This document shows positions 44,909-56,558 of a stretch of DNA of 64,000 bases, one piece after another. A program made the position numbers and the translations under genes. Below the pieces are notes generated by a model. The model was not told where the DNA came from and searched no databases. It was given only the letters and a program-made list of their open reading frames with translations. Where the stretch lies: positions 868,001 through 932,000 of the forward strand of contig MU385715.1 in the NCBI GenBank assembly GCA_022497155.1. Direction: 5' to 3'. The stretch's first letter is position 1; each line of letters opens with the position of its first letter. The stretch comes from Whalleya microplaca. Taxonomy: Eukaryota; Ascomycota; Sordariomycetes; Xylariales; Xylariaceae.

Positions 44909-47900
44909 TCAGCCCAGCGGAATGTCCAGGTTGGAAAGATTGACATCACTTCCGCTGATACCGAAGAATTGAAACCTATACAGAGAAAGTGACTATTAGC
45001 AGACAGACATCTCAAGTCGGGAGAGCTCGGACGACGTACCAGTCCTCTACATTCAGCGTGGCGGGCACGGGTTGGCCCTGCGCGGATCCGGTACTCCAGC
45101 TATCACTAGGGCTGTTGCCATCCGGCACCGGCACGGCTTTCACGTCGGCGCTGGGCCACAGGCTGGGCGTCTGGGCCTGGAAGCCTCCAAGTCCTGGTTG
45201 CAACATACTGTTAGCCTGCAAGGGACTCGTGTTTTTCGCCTTGTTTGGCGGTGGCCGGCTCGGGACCGGGTAGGACTGCCCGAACATCTGTGACGACATA
45301 CCAGGCTGCATCGGAGAGACGAGGCTGGGGTCCACGCTCTGTTGGTTCTGTTGGTGTTGCGAGGGTGACAGCTGCGGCATCGGGATGTTAGAGCTTTCGG
45401 GGAAGAGCTGGTCCGGTTGGAAGTTCTCCCAGAGAGATTGTGAGAGATTCGGCGAGTTGCGGGTCACGAGGTAGAGGTCCGGGGGTGTAGTCGGAACGGA
45501 GAAGGAGGGGTTAAAGGGGGTTGCCGGTCGGGTGTGCGGTCTGCTGTTGCTTCCGCCCATGAAAGTGTCCCCAGACTTGGCATTCGGCGAGTTGATAGGG
45601 GGTCCCATGTGCGGCTGACCTGAAGCATGTTCGTTCCTCGGCGTCTGCGGCCGTGATCGCTCGTAGGACTCCTGATGTATTGGGGTGGATGCACTGAAAT
45701 CGAGAGCCATCTCATCATATTTCCTCTTTGCAGCATCTTGCTGTCTTTGCTGATGTTGCTCCAATTGAGCTAAACTTTGCTGCGCTTTCCTGTGACGTTT
45801 ACCAGCAGCCTTCTGCAGCCTCTCCTCGAGGCTCTTATTGCCGAGAATCGACTCGAACAAGGTATAAACCATCTTTCCTACAAGCCATACCCTCGACACC
45901 TCTTTAAGCGCTTCCATACAAGTCCGGATTCGAGCCTGTGTTACCTGTTGAATGGTGGGGACTGGTGATCGCATCTGATAAACATGCATGATGAGAGCGG
46001 AAAATAGACTATAGACGACGAATGCAGGGCAGTAGCGGAGTTCGTCGTGTGCTGATAAGTTTTCGATAATAGACGTAACCATCGCCGCCGCTTGAAAAGC
46101 AATATTTCGCGAGGGGTAGGCAGAGTCGTCTGGGAACCTTGGAGCGTTGCTGTTACTGCTGTTACTGGGAGGCATATGTGCTCGGTGGAGGAGACAGAGG
46201 GTGGTATAGTAATTAGAATGGAGTAGCGCACTCCAGAAATGGTGCCGTGGCATCTCCCAGTATACCAACTTTGGGCAATTTTGTAGCCAGTCTGCCAAAG
46301 CCATGTCACTATGAGTGAGGTCGATAGCGTTTTGCCGGCGGCCCTTGGATGCCACAGAATACTGTTGAGATAGGACAAGACCCATGATCTCACAGAGCTT
46401 AACATATTGTAAGAAGAAATGGATATGGATAGGGTCGGGAGCTATTCCGTTGGCATTATCTGGCTCATCTTCCAAGAAATCGTCCTCGGTAAGCATCTCG
46501 ACGTCCGAATCATCTAGGTTGATATTGCACGGCCGTCCGAGTGCGACAGCAACCGACCGATCCCGGGTGAACAGTGTCCACCAGATGCGCTTCCACAACC
46601 TCTTATCGGCTTTGCTGAGCTGCGAGTTCTCCACGCTTCGGTGCATGCCCGAACCCTGGGCGACGATGATCGCGACCCTGCTCCAGTAGAAAACGTTCTT
46701 GGTGACATCCTCGGGGCCTTCCCAGTACCACCCCATGAGGACAAGCGACTGGACGATGGTCACGCGATCATCTTCGTAGTTAGCATCGTAAAGCGCCTTA
46801 GCTCGCTTATAAAAGGTTAATGCAGCTGGCGTGGTGGAACCGTTGGCATCCATGAGCTGCGCGTTGGCGCAAACTCGAGAACCGGCCAGCAAGACAGCTT
46901 GTAGCAGTAGTAGAGATGGCGGGTTTTTGGGGTCTCGATACTGCCTCATGAAACGAGTCTTGTTAATGACGGGTACAATAGGGTGTATCCATTTGAAATA
47001 GGCGTCGATGAGCTCGTCGCAGAGCGTCCTAGGCGGAAGCAGAAACGCCCCCCGTTGATGAAGAATATCAATCTCGATATTATCCAATTCGGTCAACCGG
47101 GCTCGAGATCCGCGCACATTCTCAGGCAGGGGATAATGTACAACGTCGGCAGCGCCTTGACGATCGTGGACTAGCAGGGTTAGGTTCGAAGATTCGCCTA
47201 GGAAGGCTACCCGGCCAGCCTCGGTGATGGGCGCCCTTGTGAACTTTGGCTTCATGACCAGGTTGACGAAGGCGTCGGTATCAGCCTCCTCTTTTCTGAC
47301 TTGGGCTTCCGACAAGGTCGTCTGGGGTACGCCTTGTGAAGAGTGGTAGACATCGGGTCTCACTGCGAATGTATTGGACGAGCCGGCAGTAGGCTGCGGC
47401 GAGGGGTCTTCGACGACATCTCCGCGATCACTTCCATTGGTAGCAGCAGTCAGCCTCCCGTCATCAGGGGAATTGGAGGCACGAGGGACTATGTACACAC
47501 CTATCCGAGTCTTTTGTTGTGCTTCCCTGAGCCTTCTTCCTTTTAGGTTGGGGGATCTTGCATTCGACATCGAAGGCGACGCAATTGGTGCAGGGGACTC
47601 CGAGGCTCGCGGCGTCGCATCGTACCTGTGATTCGGTAAATACGGGCTCCCACAGCTGCGCGACGGTCGGAACAAAAGCAAGACTAGAGGATCAGACTCG
47701 TACCTTTCTGGCATGGCATGTCTGTGGATAGCCGAGTTAGTCAGGTTGGTCAAAGATGCGTGCGTGATGGAGGAGGGATAGGATTGGACGTGTGGATGAT
47801 GGCCCTCGAGATGGCCCTCGAGATGCCTCGGCACGATTACACAATCCCACCTCGAGCCCCAGATAGGTAGCTCGGTAGCCCATAAATGTACTGCGAGTAC

Positions 47901-48271
47901 ATAATAAATCATAAAGCCCCCCTCGAGACCACCAACTTCGATGCAAAGAATAAGATAGGGAATGACTAGTACACACCTCGCAAGCCCTCGACGCCCGTTG
48001 TCTAATTGGATTTCAACACGGTCAGCCAGCCACTCGACACAACCGCCTGCATGCACGTAAAGCGACCGGAGACGGGGCATCGTACGAACCTTCGGAAACT
48101 CATCTGATTCTGTGCATTCTGCGTAGCCTTATTATTCGCCGACAGCTGTCCATTGAGATCGCCGGCGGGAGACGTAGACTGCGAGGGCGATGGCGAGTTC
48201 GGATGCTGCTGCTGCTGCTGCTTCAACTGTGCCGCCGGCTCACCGCTGCCTGGGTTCATATCGAAGTTCAT
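44909..48271 (-). CDS. Zn2Cys6 transcription factor of the Ctf1-beta / FarA-FarB type
   Basis: A nuclear regulator resembling cutinase transcription factor 1-beta and FarA/FarB, which control lipid and fatty-acid use. Six exons were read: 48271-48090, 48001-47977 (25 bases), 47721-47704 (18 bases), 47625-47501, about 47430 or 47454 to 45040, and 44975-44909. The product is 935 or 943 residues, depending on which in-frame acceptor is used for exon 5 (47430 after a CTGAC branch site, or 47454). The zinc cluster at residues 68-97 is C-ET-C-HARKVR-C-8 residues-C-TN-C-VAFDVE-C and exists only after splicing the two tiny exons. A polyglutamine run sits at residues 18-22. The fungal-specific middle homology region follows (DAYFKWIHPIVPVINKTRF). 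The terminal exon adds a DWFQFFGI end typical of this subgroup. Intron 1 has an unusual GTTCGT donor. Confidence 0.88.
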
Positions 48272-50156
48272 CCGCACGAGACTACCTAGACTAGACTGAC
48301 TACCTTACGATACTGTCGGATTAGGGAGTATTGAAGTAATAAGTGGTGGGGTATGTGTATGCGCAAAGATAGGGTAGGTGATCTTGTCGTCGTGTCGTCG
48401 TTACGTCGGGGAATAATAAGTGAAACAATAATAACCTATAATACAAAATGGTATGTGGTGATGATGGGCTCCTACATGGATGGAAGTGGAAAAAGAGCTG
48501 GAGGTGCCTCGGGTCGGGTCGCGCTGCGCTTCGCTTGCAGAATGTAGAGTTTTAGAGGTTTCGATTGCGATGCGAATGGATGCGACAAGGGAAAAATGCC
48601 ACTGCCACTGCGAACCTGCTGCACACTCGCCCCTTCCACCTTCCGGGACGCGGTACATATAGGTACTTTAGACTATCCGTCGGTGGAACACAACCTTGGG
48701 GACAAGCTTGGGTCGATAGTGTGGATAAGGGCCCCTGATGGTTCCTGCTCTGCCAATTTCAATGTCGAAAACCGCAGGTTCGATTGCCCGTCTTCCCGCT
48801 TCCTTCATACATGTATGTTGTCACAGTCACAGGGGGACGATCTTTCTAGTGTAAGTTGCCTATACGGATTACCGACGCGCGTAACAGCGCAGACAGATAG
48901 GCAGGGAGTCAGTCTTGTCTTGTCTTGTCTTGTCGTCTGATTTTGTGCTTGCTGTGTTATGTTATCACACCCTCAACTATGCTTGTCTATTGGTAATACA
49001 ACTTTATGCCGTCGAAGTCGGAAGAGTGGATTCAAAACTCGTGGTTTTTATTTTATTGTCTTCGTTTAGAACAACTAATGATTGTTACGAAGTATGTCGT
49101 CCCTATTACCTGCTGTGACCTGAAGGGTTTTAGGTCCTGTAATTGGTGATCATCCCGTGCTATACTATCTTAGGACTATGCATTAAAGCACATTCTGACA
49201 TGTGAGAGTCGTCCTTGACACTACCAGATATCCTCATCTCCTCATGCAAAGGAGGGAAGCGGTGGTCTTGTCTGCAAAAATCTTGTTTTTTCGTTCTCTC
49301 CTTCGAGACTCATCCCTTTGTGACTTATAGTAGATGGGCGTATCTGAGACACCTATAACTTGTCTCAGGATTTTACTTTTCTATAATATAGCTACGTGTA
49401 CTACCACAGACGAACAACACCAACAAACCTAAAAGACGAGTTTCTACAGAGAGCACTAACTTACCGCAGGACATAATGGGAGACTTACGATTCGTCGGTC
49501 GAGAGGCCATCTGATCATAAGGCAGGCTAGACAGGCTAGCGTGTTTTACGTTCGGAAATGCCGGGATGGGCAGGTATATCCTCACCTGTATATCCTTGGT
49601 ACATGAAGAGTGAGGTAGGGAAATTCCCGTGTCGACTATAACCCAATAGGAGCTATGCTCTTATAGAGAACTGATGAGCTCTCCAGTGTGGCTTATAGTT
49701 AGTTAGTTAATTAGTAGTCATCGGTTCCTGGCGGTTAGATTCAGCTTTATTACTTAGTTCTTACGCTCCTATTGTGCCCAATTGTATCCACAGAGCCTGT
49801 CATTCCTAGTTAAGCTCGTCCTTATTTCAATGAAGTGCCGCCGGCATTTGTGTCTCTGAAGTTCTTGGCTTTCTGGTAGTGTCCAGGAACGCGGAATTAC
49901 AGCAAAGTTGCCGAGGCATTTCTTGATCCGGCGCAGCTCTCACTCACTGCTACATACCGGTTACGTAGCTTTATGCACAGGCCTCATGAATAGGCATTGA
50001 TTGTCAAGCTCATCACACGCGACCTCGATGACTAACCTATACGTAGGTAGCAATATTGGTGCATTCACATACATAATACAGTAATTTTCTTTCTACGTAG
50101 TACGAGGTAGAACATGGCTTTATTTAGCTTATTACATCATAAGTGCGGCTCTCGTG
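48272..50156. other. Intergenic, long upstream region of the Ctf1-like regulator
   Basis: 1.9 kb without a supported gene. It has a (CTTGT)n tract at about 48912-48935 and otherwise mixed AT-rich DNA. The length suits the promoter and leader of a regulated transcription-factor gene. Confidence 0.5.
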
Positions 50157-53100
50157 TTAGAGGTCAGCACCTTGTTTATCATCTACAACGGGAATAGTCG
50201 AATCCCGCTCCCTGGACTCGGTATTATCAACCGATTCCGTTCCCGCATCCGCGGGCTGCGTCTCCGTCTCCAGCGTCGTCCCATTCGTCACCCCATTCGT
50301 CTTCTTCCCTCTCTCCGGCTGCTCATGCTCATACGCACCATCGACCTCGACCTCAACGCCGGCGATGAACAGCGAGCTAACACCCTCCAAAGCCGCAACG
50401 AAGACGCACATGAGGCTCGCGATGGCGAAGTGGCTAATCGTGGACCCGATCTCGAGCCAGGAGCCCTCGTCTTTGACGACCCAGAAGAAGTACAGCGTCA
50501 GGATGTCGCTGAGCGCCATCGCCACCATGAACAGCGCCGACGGCGCCACGCCGATCCGCCGGTTGAGGATCCCCAGGTTCGCCGAGATCAGCGCGAACGG
50601 GATCATCAGCTTGAGGATCAGCAGCGCCCCCTGCCACAGCGGGTCGAAGATCGGCCACAGCCGGTTCACGGACTCCAGGCTGAACGAGGAGACCGACGCC
50701 ACGTTGCCCGTGCTGAAGAAGGCCGACTGCAGGAGGACGAAGAAGAACAAGGCAACGCGAGCATCCGACAGGGTCAGTGGCCGGAACTTGGAGACAACTG
50801 CCTCCCCGGCGGTCGCTTTTGTTGCCGAGCCATTCGCCTCTCCTGGTATCCTCTTGGCCTTGGCCGACTGTAAGAAAACGTAGCTCTGGTGTTCTAATCG
50901 AACCCAGGTGACTAGTATTAAATTGAAGGCAAAATAGAATAGGCCTTCATAGGATATGGTGAGAATAACGAAGCTCGGGGCACATGTCAGGAAAATGACC
51001 AGCAACCTGTGAAGATAGTGGTTGTTGGGCTGAAGTCGGTGAGCCGATGGCATCAATAGGGATACGACTAGTACCAGCCATCCGACCAGTTGATTTCCAC
51101 GTGGTAGACCTAATTTTGCCTGGAGTGATAGAGCGCTAGACCTAGTCACGAGCATAGCCAGAAGAACGAGCCCAGTCTGCAAAGGTCAACACAGCCCTCT
51201 AAAAAGGGGTTTAAAAGGGGGTTTCTGAAAACCTACCTGGACGCCAATCAATATTCGTGAGATTCGGTTGTCCTTCCGTAGCTTAGATTTTCTAGTATTT
51301 GAGCCATCGGCTAGAAGTTTATCTTCGAAAATCAGGTAGAAGACGCCAACAGCTACCATGAGTATTCCGCCAAGCATGCTGTCTGGAATTAGTCTCATCC
51401 TCCCGAATAAAAGGAGCAATTGAGCTTACATCAATGTAATATTCTCGACCTTCATAGCTGGCAACAAGGTGAAAGTACTCATCAGCAAGCATGATACGAA
51501 CCAAGTGGCAGAGAGAATCGCATGTTCCTGGAGGAAAGATATCCCCATGACCAGCGGGTAAACCGCACCGATAACGAACAACACGGTCAGTATTTCTCGG
51601 TGAATATACCCAAGTGCCAGCGACTCGATGATCCCAACGTAGGTGATGGCGTTGAGCACAAGGGACAAGACATTAGGCCCTGTTTTAATGTGTCCAAAGA
51701 GAGCTCGTCTCCCCTTAACCAAGCTGTCTCTGCGAGCGTAGACTTCTTCCCAGAAGAACACGGGGAAGAAAGCGTATGCGTAGTAAGTCGGTGGGGAGTG
51801 GGATACGATGAAAGACGCATACAGTATGACGAGTATAGACGAGAAGACAACTATACCGCCGAGAGTTCTTGACGGCTGTGTCGCTCCCTGCAGTACGTGC
51901 AGATCTAGAACCGTAGTCAGGGCATATGCCATCCACCCAAGATAGCCAATGGTGATGAGGGTTCTCAAAAATAGCCAGTCGTATGTTTGCAGATAACGCA
52001 TTCCCTCGAGGCCGATTTTCATGAGTGCCGCGGATTCTTCGATGGCCTCCTCCAAGTTTCCAGCGTCGATCAATTCCTTGATAGATGACAGACGGCTCTC
52101 CGGTGACAACCCACTTTCCCCTCTCAGGGGCTTATAGGGTCGATACCTTAACTCTTTTGCCTCCATGCTCCTTTCCTTCACTCGATACATCTCTAGAATC
52201 TCCTGTGCATTTACCAGAGATGCTTTAGCCTTCTCTTTCAGGTCCGCAGAGAGGTACGAAAGCGGAAGCTCGCCCACGGAGTTGGCGGGAAACTCGGCGC
52301 CAACTAAATAAGCCATGAGAGCAGCAACATCAGCCTGCTGCACATCATGTCTCTTGATGTGGTCCAAGTTCCAATCTGAAGAATACGCATCGTGCCCAGG
52401 GGCAACGGTGTTGGGGTACACAGATGGCTTCGCAACGCCTGAGCCCCAAGCAATAAGCGGCGTTCTGGTGTTATCCGGATGGCCGTCTCCGTGGCTTCCC
52501 CAGTCACTCATCCCATGATCCGCCGTGAACACGAAAGCCGTCCTGTCATCGCCATAGAACTTCTGGATCAACGCAGTCATCTCCTTCACCCCTTCGTCGA
52601 CAACTTGGATATTATGCAGATACTCTTTCGAATACGGTCGGTAGCCATGGCCCGTAGTGTCGAGTCCCAGGAGATGAAGGAAGAATACGAGCTTGTCCTG
52701 CCTCAGGGCGTCGTCCAAGGTCTTATTCTTCTCAGCGGCGGCGAACAGCTCTTTAACGTGGTCGAAGACCCATAGGTCAAGGAAAAGCGCCTCTTGGGAG
52801 AAGTCCTCGAATTCGGCGTCGTAGCAGTAAGCATCGATCTTCCCGGGCGTCGCGCCATGCTCGAACATAGGAAGAATATCAGGACTGCCCCAACTCCACG
52901 TATGCCTGCTTCTGTTGAAGACGCTGTCGAAGTTCACCGGGTTCAGCTTCCACCCAGTCGCGACGGCGGAGACGTCCTCGTAAAGCCCGGCTATCAGCGC
53001 GACGTGGCCGGGTCGGGACTCGGTGGGCACCCGGGTATGCGACACGCCGAAGGTGCCGTGCTCGAGGACGCGCGAGCGCAAGAACGGCGCAAGCGGTCTC

Positions 53101-53439
53101 GGGGTCAGGTCGTCGTCGGTCTTGGGGTACGGCTCGGGAAACGACTGGAAGGCCTTGTCTGCGCGCAAGCCGTCGCCTGCGAGGTTGTACCGTTAGCTAG
53201 GTATAGTGATGCGCCTCAAGCCGGGGGCGCGAGAGCGCAAAATATATATATATATACGCACCGACGAAGAGGACGAGGCGATCGGCCGGCGCCTTGGCCC
53301 CATTGGGCCTGTCCACCTGGAACAATTGCATGCCGCTGACGATGGGACTGACAAAGTAGATGTCGAAGATGGAGTATATGTATATCAGATGGAAGACCAT
53401 GGCCAAGGCCAGGAATCGGAAGCGACTGGCGCCCGCCAT
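50157..53439 (-). CDS. MCD4: GPI ethanolamine phosphate transferase 1 (Mcd4/PIG-N)
   Basis: An ER membrane enzyme that adds phosphoethanolamine to the first mannose of GPI-anchor precursors. Four exons, 53439-53262, 53176-51430, 51378-51237 and 51176-50157, give 1028 residues, normal for Mcd4. The start is the ATG at 53439 (MAGASRFRFLAL); the longer frame begins at a GTG. A membrane anchor comes first (about 5-30). The lumenal alkaline-phosphatase-type domain follows: D61 in FVGDGLRAD, the probable nucleophile T111 in PTESRPGH, LDTTGHGYRP (about 232-241), and TADHGMSDWGSHGDGHPD (about 277-294). Many membrane helices fill the C-terminal half. The last 45 residues are hydrophilic. Introns have GTGCGT, GTAAGC and GTAGGT donors with CAG acceptors. 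Intron 1 contains an AT-repeat just after its donor. Confidence 0.95.
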
Positions 53440-54358
53440 TCTCACAGACGGCGATACCCGTTGGAACTATGACGGTGTGTCGCGGGAAGAAATAGGTAGG
53501 AACAGAGTGGAAATATGTAGGTAATGTAGTAAGATGTCGGCTGGCCCAAGACCTGTAAGATGATCCATGGAAACTTAATAAATGGGAGAAAAGATGAATA
53601 AGTCAGTAAGTCTAAAACTATGTGTGTGTGAAGGACAGTGCCAAGAACCAAAACTACCAGTATGTTGTTGACATGTCGCAAAAGTGCCCGGTTGTTCTCA
53701 CAACCCGTGTAATATGTAAAAGGGAGGGCAAAGCTGTTGATGTGTTGATGTGTTGATGTGTTGATGTACGGACTACGGACTAAAACTGTAGGTACGGAGA
53801 AGAAGAAGACGATCCAACAGGGATAAATTCTGCTGCAGTTGCTGGTCGTCAAGGTGTCATCTGGAGCCCTGCCACGGCGCCAGGCCTGCTAGACGGGGCA
53901 GCGTTTGCGCTTGCAGGGGGTTAGCTGCAGGGCATGTTTCCTGAACCGCCATGTACATAAGAACCCCAGAGCCAAGACAACTGCGTCAGGAACCTTGAAA
54001 CTTTCCGAGGTGTCCGTTCAGCCCGTCCAGCCCGTCCAACCCTTTCCGCGCCTGAGACCCCTCGACGCCACAAATAGGAAATAGGAGCACGTACCATCAT
54101 CATCATCAAACTTCCGTACATAATTCATCATAAATAAAGCAGAGCCGAGAGACTCCCGAGCATGATTATGCAATTTATTTATTTAAGTAATCAACAACAG
54201 GTGTCAAGAGGGAGTTAGTGTTCTCTTGAATAATGCAAACATACATACATGTAGTGTACTGGGTATCTATCGGCCGGAACGTCATCTTCACTAACGTTAC
54301 CAAATCTCCCGAGAATTCCAACACCGTATCAAACACAACCGCGCATAAAGACGCTCAT
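53440..54358. other. Intergenic, MCD4 promoter side and PCS1 3' side
   Basis: Contains an eight-base tandem repeat, TGTTGATG x4, at about 53735-53767, and a short CATCAT tract near 54,100. No gene was recognised. Confidence 0.55.
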
Positions 54359-55996
54359 CTACTCGGGGCGCTCGGTCAGGGACTTCATGACCCTCGAGTA
54401 GAACCTTGCAGCATGCGACTGCGGGAACGTGATCTCCTCCACCAGGTAGTCGGGAAGGATGTCGATCAAAGCCTGGTCACGGCTTGGGTCCAGCTGAGGC
54501 ATGTACAGGAATTGAGGCTCGTCAGCCTTCTCTAATTCATCATCGTCAACCCCGACAGCGAGCTTGAAATGAAGAGCTAGGAAATCATGTCAGTATTGTG
54601 GTCTCTGTAGTCTCAATTCGGTTGTCTGCGTGAAAACTCACTTCCATTTCTTCCCGTCTGGATGCAATCATACACCTCTCCGTTCTGTTCGTGCTTGTAT
54701 CCACGAAGGAGTAAACCGGTCAGGTCTCCGTACAGGTTTTCTTTCACCTGCGCCACCTGGACAGCCGCCTCGGCATTAGCTACAATCCTATTGTTCAAAT
54801 TACTGCTGCCTTTGACTGCGCTGCTTGGGATTTTCGTAGTGGCTGCCTCGGCTGATCGGGCCGCAGCCAGCTTTGTTGATAGCGTCTTGATTTCCGTTTT
54901 CGCTTCCGACAACGAGCTATTCGTTTCGGCCACCTTGCTCTGTAGCTGCTCGACCTTGCTCTCACTAGCCTCTAGTTGCTGTTTCAGACGGTGGGACTCC
55001 TTGGCCAACTCGGTCTGAGTGGACAACTGAGCTTTCAGCGTGGCAATGAGCTGATTGGCAGCTATGAAGGCTCGGTTAGTGTTCTGCCTCGGTATCTCAG
55101 TGTTGGCACTTACTGTTGAGTCTTTCTTCTCCATGCTTCTTGAGTTGATCATAATTGCGTTCTGCCTCCTTAACACCAATTTCTCGGAGATCCCGATATT
55201 TGACCTCCAGCGCCTCGTACTTTCGCGTTAGATCCCCAACACGTCGTCTCATCGATGGATCATATAGCTCAGAGTCTGACGCAGGAGGGGCCGTTCTTCG
55301 ACTTGCACTGAACATGATATGTGGCTGGGCGCGCTGGACAGAAGAGAAGACAGCACGGTTGTGTGAGGGCAGATCCTCTATCTCATCTTGTTCTTCCATG
55401 CTGAAATCTAGTGTGTCGACCGGTTGCGTAGCTGGAATTTCAGGCTCGGCTGGTTGCGTCTCAGGTATCTCGGGCTCTACAATAGATGTCTCTACCTTCG
55501 CTTTTGGCTTCCGCCCTCTCTTAGCAGCTTGCTGAACGGCAGGTTGCGGTTGGTGCACAGCTGATGTGTCTTCCTCCTCAGAGACTCTGGGAGCTTTGAC
55601 GGCTCTCGGTCGTCCCCGGGTCCCTTTGGGTTTAGCATCGGCATCTGGTAAGCTCTCATCGTGTCCGTTATCCTCTGTTAACGGTGCGTCGTCCGCAGCA
55701 GCCCGTTTCTTTCCCCGTCCCCGTGAGGGCTTCTCTTGTACGTTCGCTGGTTTCTCAGATAAAGCTTTCCGAGCTGGAGCCTTTGCAGCAGTCGTAGCAG
55801 TCCTCCCACTCGTGCGAGTTGTTGTGTCCTGAGCTGGTTTGGTGGCTCGACCAGCAGCTGTCGCGCCGGATTTCTTTGCTGGGGCCATTGTTCGCGATGC
55901 TTTCGTGACAGGCGCTCCGTTCCCAATCAAGATATCCGAGTCTTCACCATCCGACTCCACTAACCCCAGTAGCGAAGTAAATTTCGCGTTTGGCAT
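54359..55996 (-). CDS. PCS1: Monopolin-complex subunit Pcs1/Csm1
   Basis: A kinetochore and chromosome-segregation protein of the Csm1/Pcs1 family, which forms V-shaped dimers with a partner (Mde4/Lrs4) to clamp microtubule attachment sites. Three exons, 55996-55114, 55061-54642 and 54576-54359, have two phase-1 introns (GTAAGT...CATAG and GTGAGT...CCTAG), giving 506 residues. The first half is basic, Ala/Lys/Pro-rich and disordered, with AT-hook-like KRGRKPK and KGTRGRPR motifs. A coiled coil covers about residues 240-390. The globular Csm1 domain is at the C-terminus: NLYGDLTGLLLRGYKH, YDCIQTGRNG, LHFKLAV, and FLYMPQLDP at about 395-470, then EITFPQSHAARFYSRV. It is divergent from MSP1, with about 560 bases between. 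Confidence 0.92.
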
Positions 55997-56558
55997 CGAT
56001 ATAAGTGAACAAGTACCGATGCGCGCGTGCTCTCGTGGTTAGAAAAACAGCAGGTTATGTCGGGAGTAAAAGAAGAATTAAGTCGATGCTGCGTATAGGT
56101 GTAAATACACTGTGGCGAGACTCATAAATCAGAGGTTTGCTATTCTTTTTGTCGGTGTTGGTTATTGCGAATCGCGCAAGCAAAAGAAGGAAGGCCGTAT
56201 CTCTAGTGATGATGGTGGGATGGGTAATCGCCAATCATCGTTGCTGTTGAGGAAAGTTAAGTAAACAAAGCTCAGACCAGGGGGGCAAGCAACCTAAGCA
56301 GGCAAGTAATTGTGAAATTCAGCGCCACTGAAAAGCCCCACCAAGGCTGCCCAGCTACACACATCAGTACCTACTTCGAGACAGGGGGGTACATCTAAGG
56401 GGGGGGTACATCTAAAGCCACCACAGTTTGCATGTGCGTCTACTGCATGTGTGTCGACGAAGAAGGTACCGATTCCGCAGCTCCTAAAGTTCATTCGGTG
56501 CAGCGTATGCTCGATCTCTTTTTCCCTTTTCCACAAAGCCAACTCGAAAGAATCACAA
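55997..56558. promoter_or_regulatory. Divergent promoter region PCS1 / MSP1
   Basis: 562 bases between two divergent starts. It has two near-identical GGGGGGTACATCTAA units around 56380-56415. No TATA box is obvious. Its role as a shared promoter is inferred from gene orientation. Confidence 0.4.

Noticed and set aside
47632..48080. Upstream part of the long open frame that contains most of the Ctf1-like protein
   Set aside because: This is intron sequence read through by chance; the zinc-cluster exons lie in it in other frames and join correctly only after splicing.
48765..48800. GGTTCGATTGCC as a tRNA T-arm
   Set aside because: The flanks do not pair as a T-stem and there is no acceptor stem.
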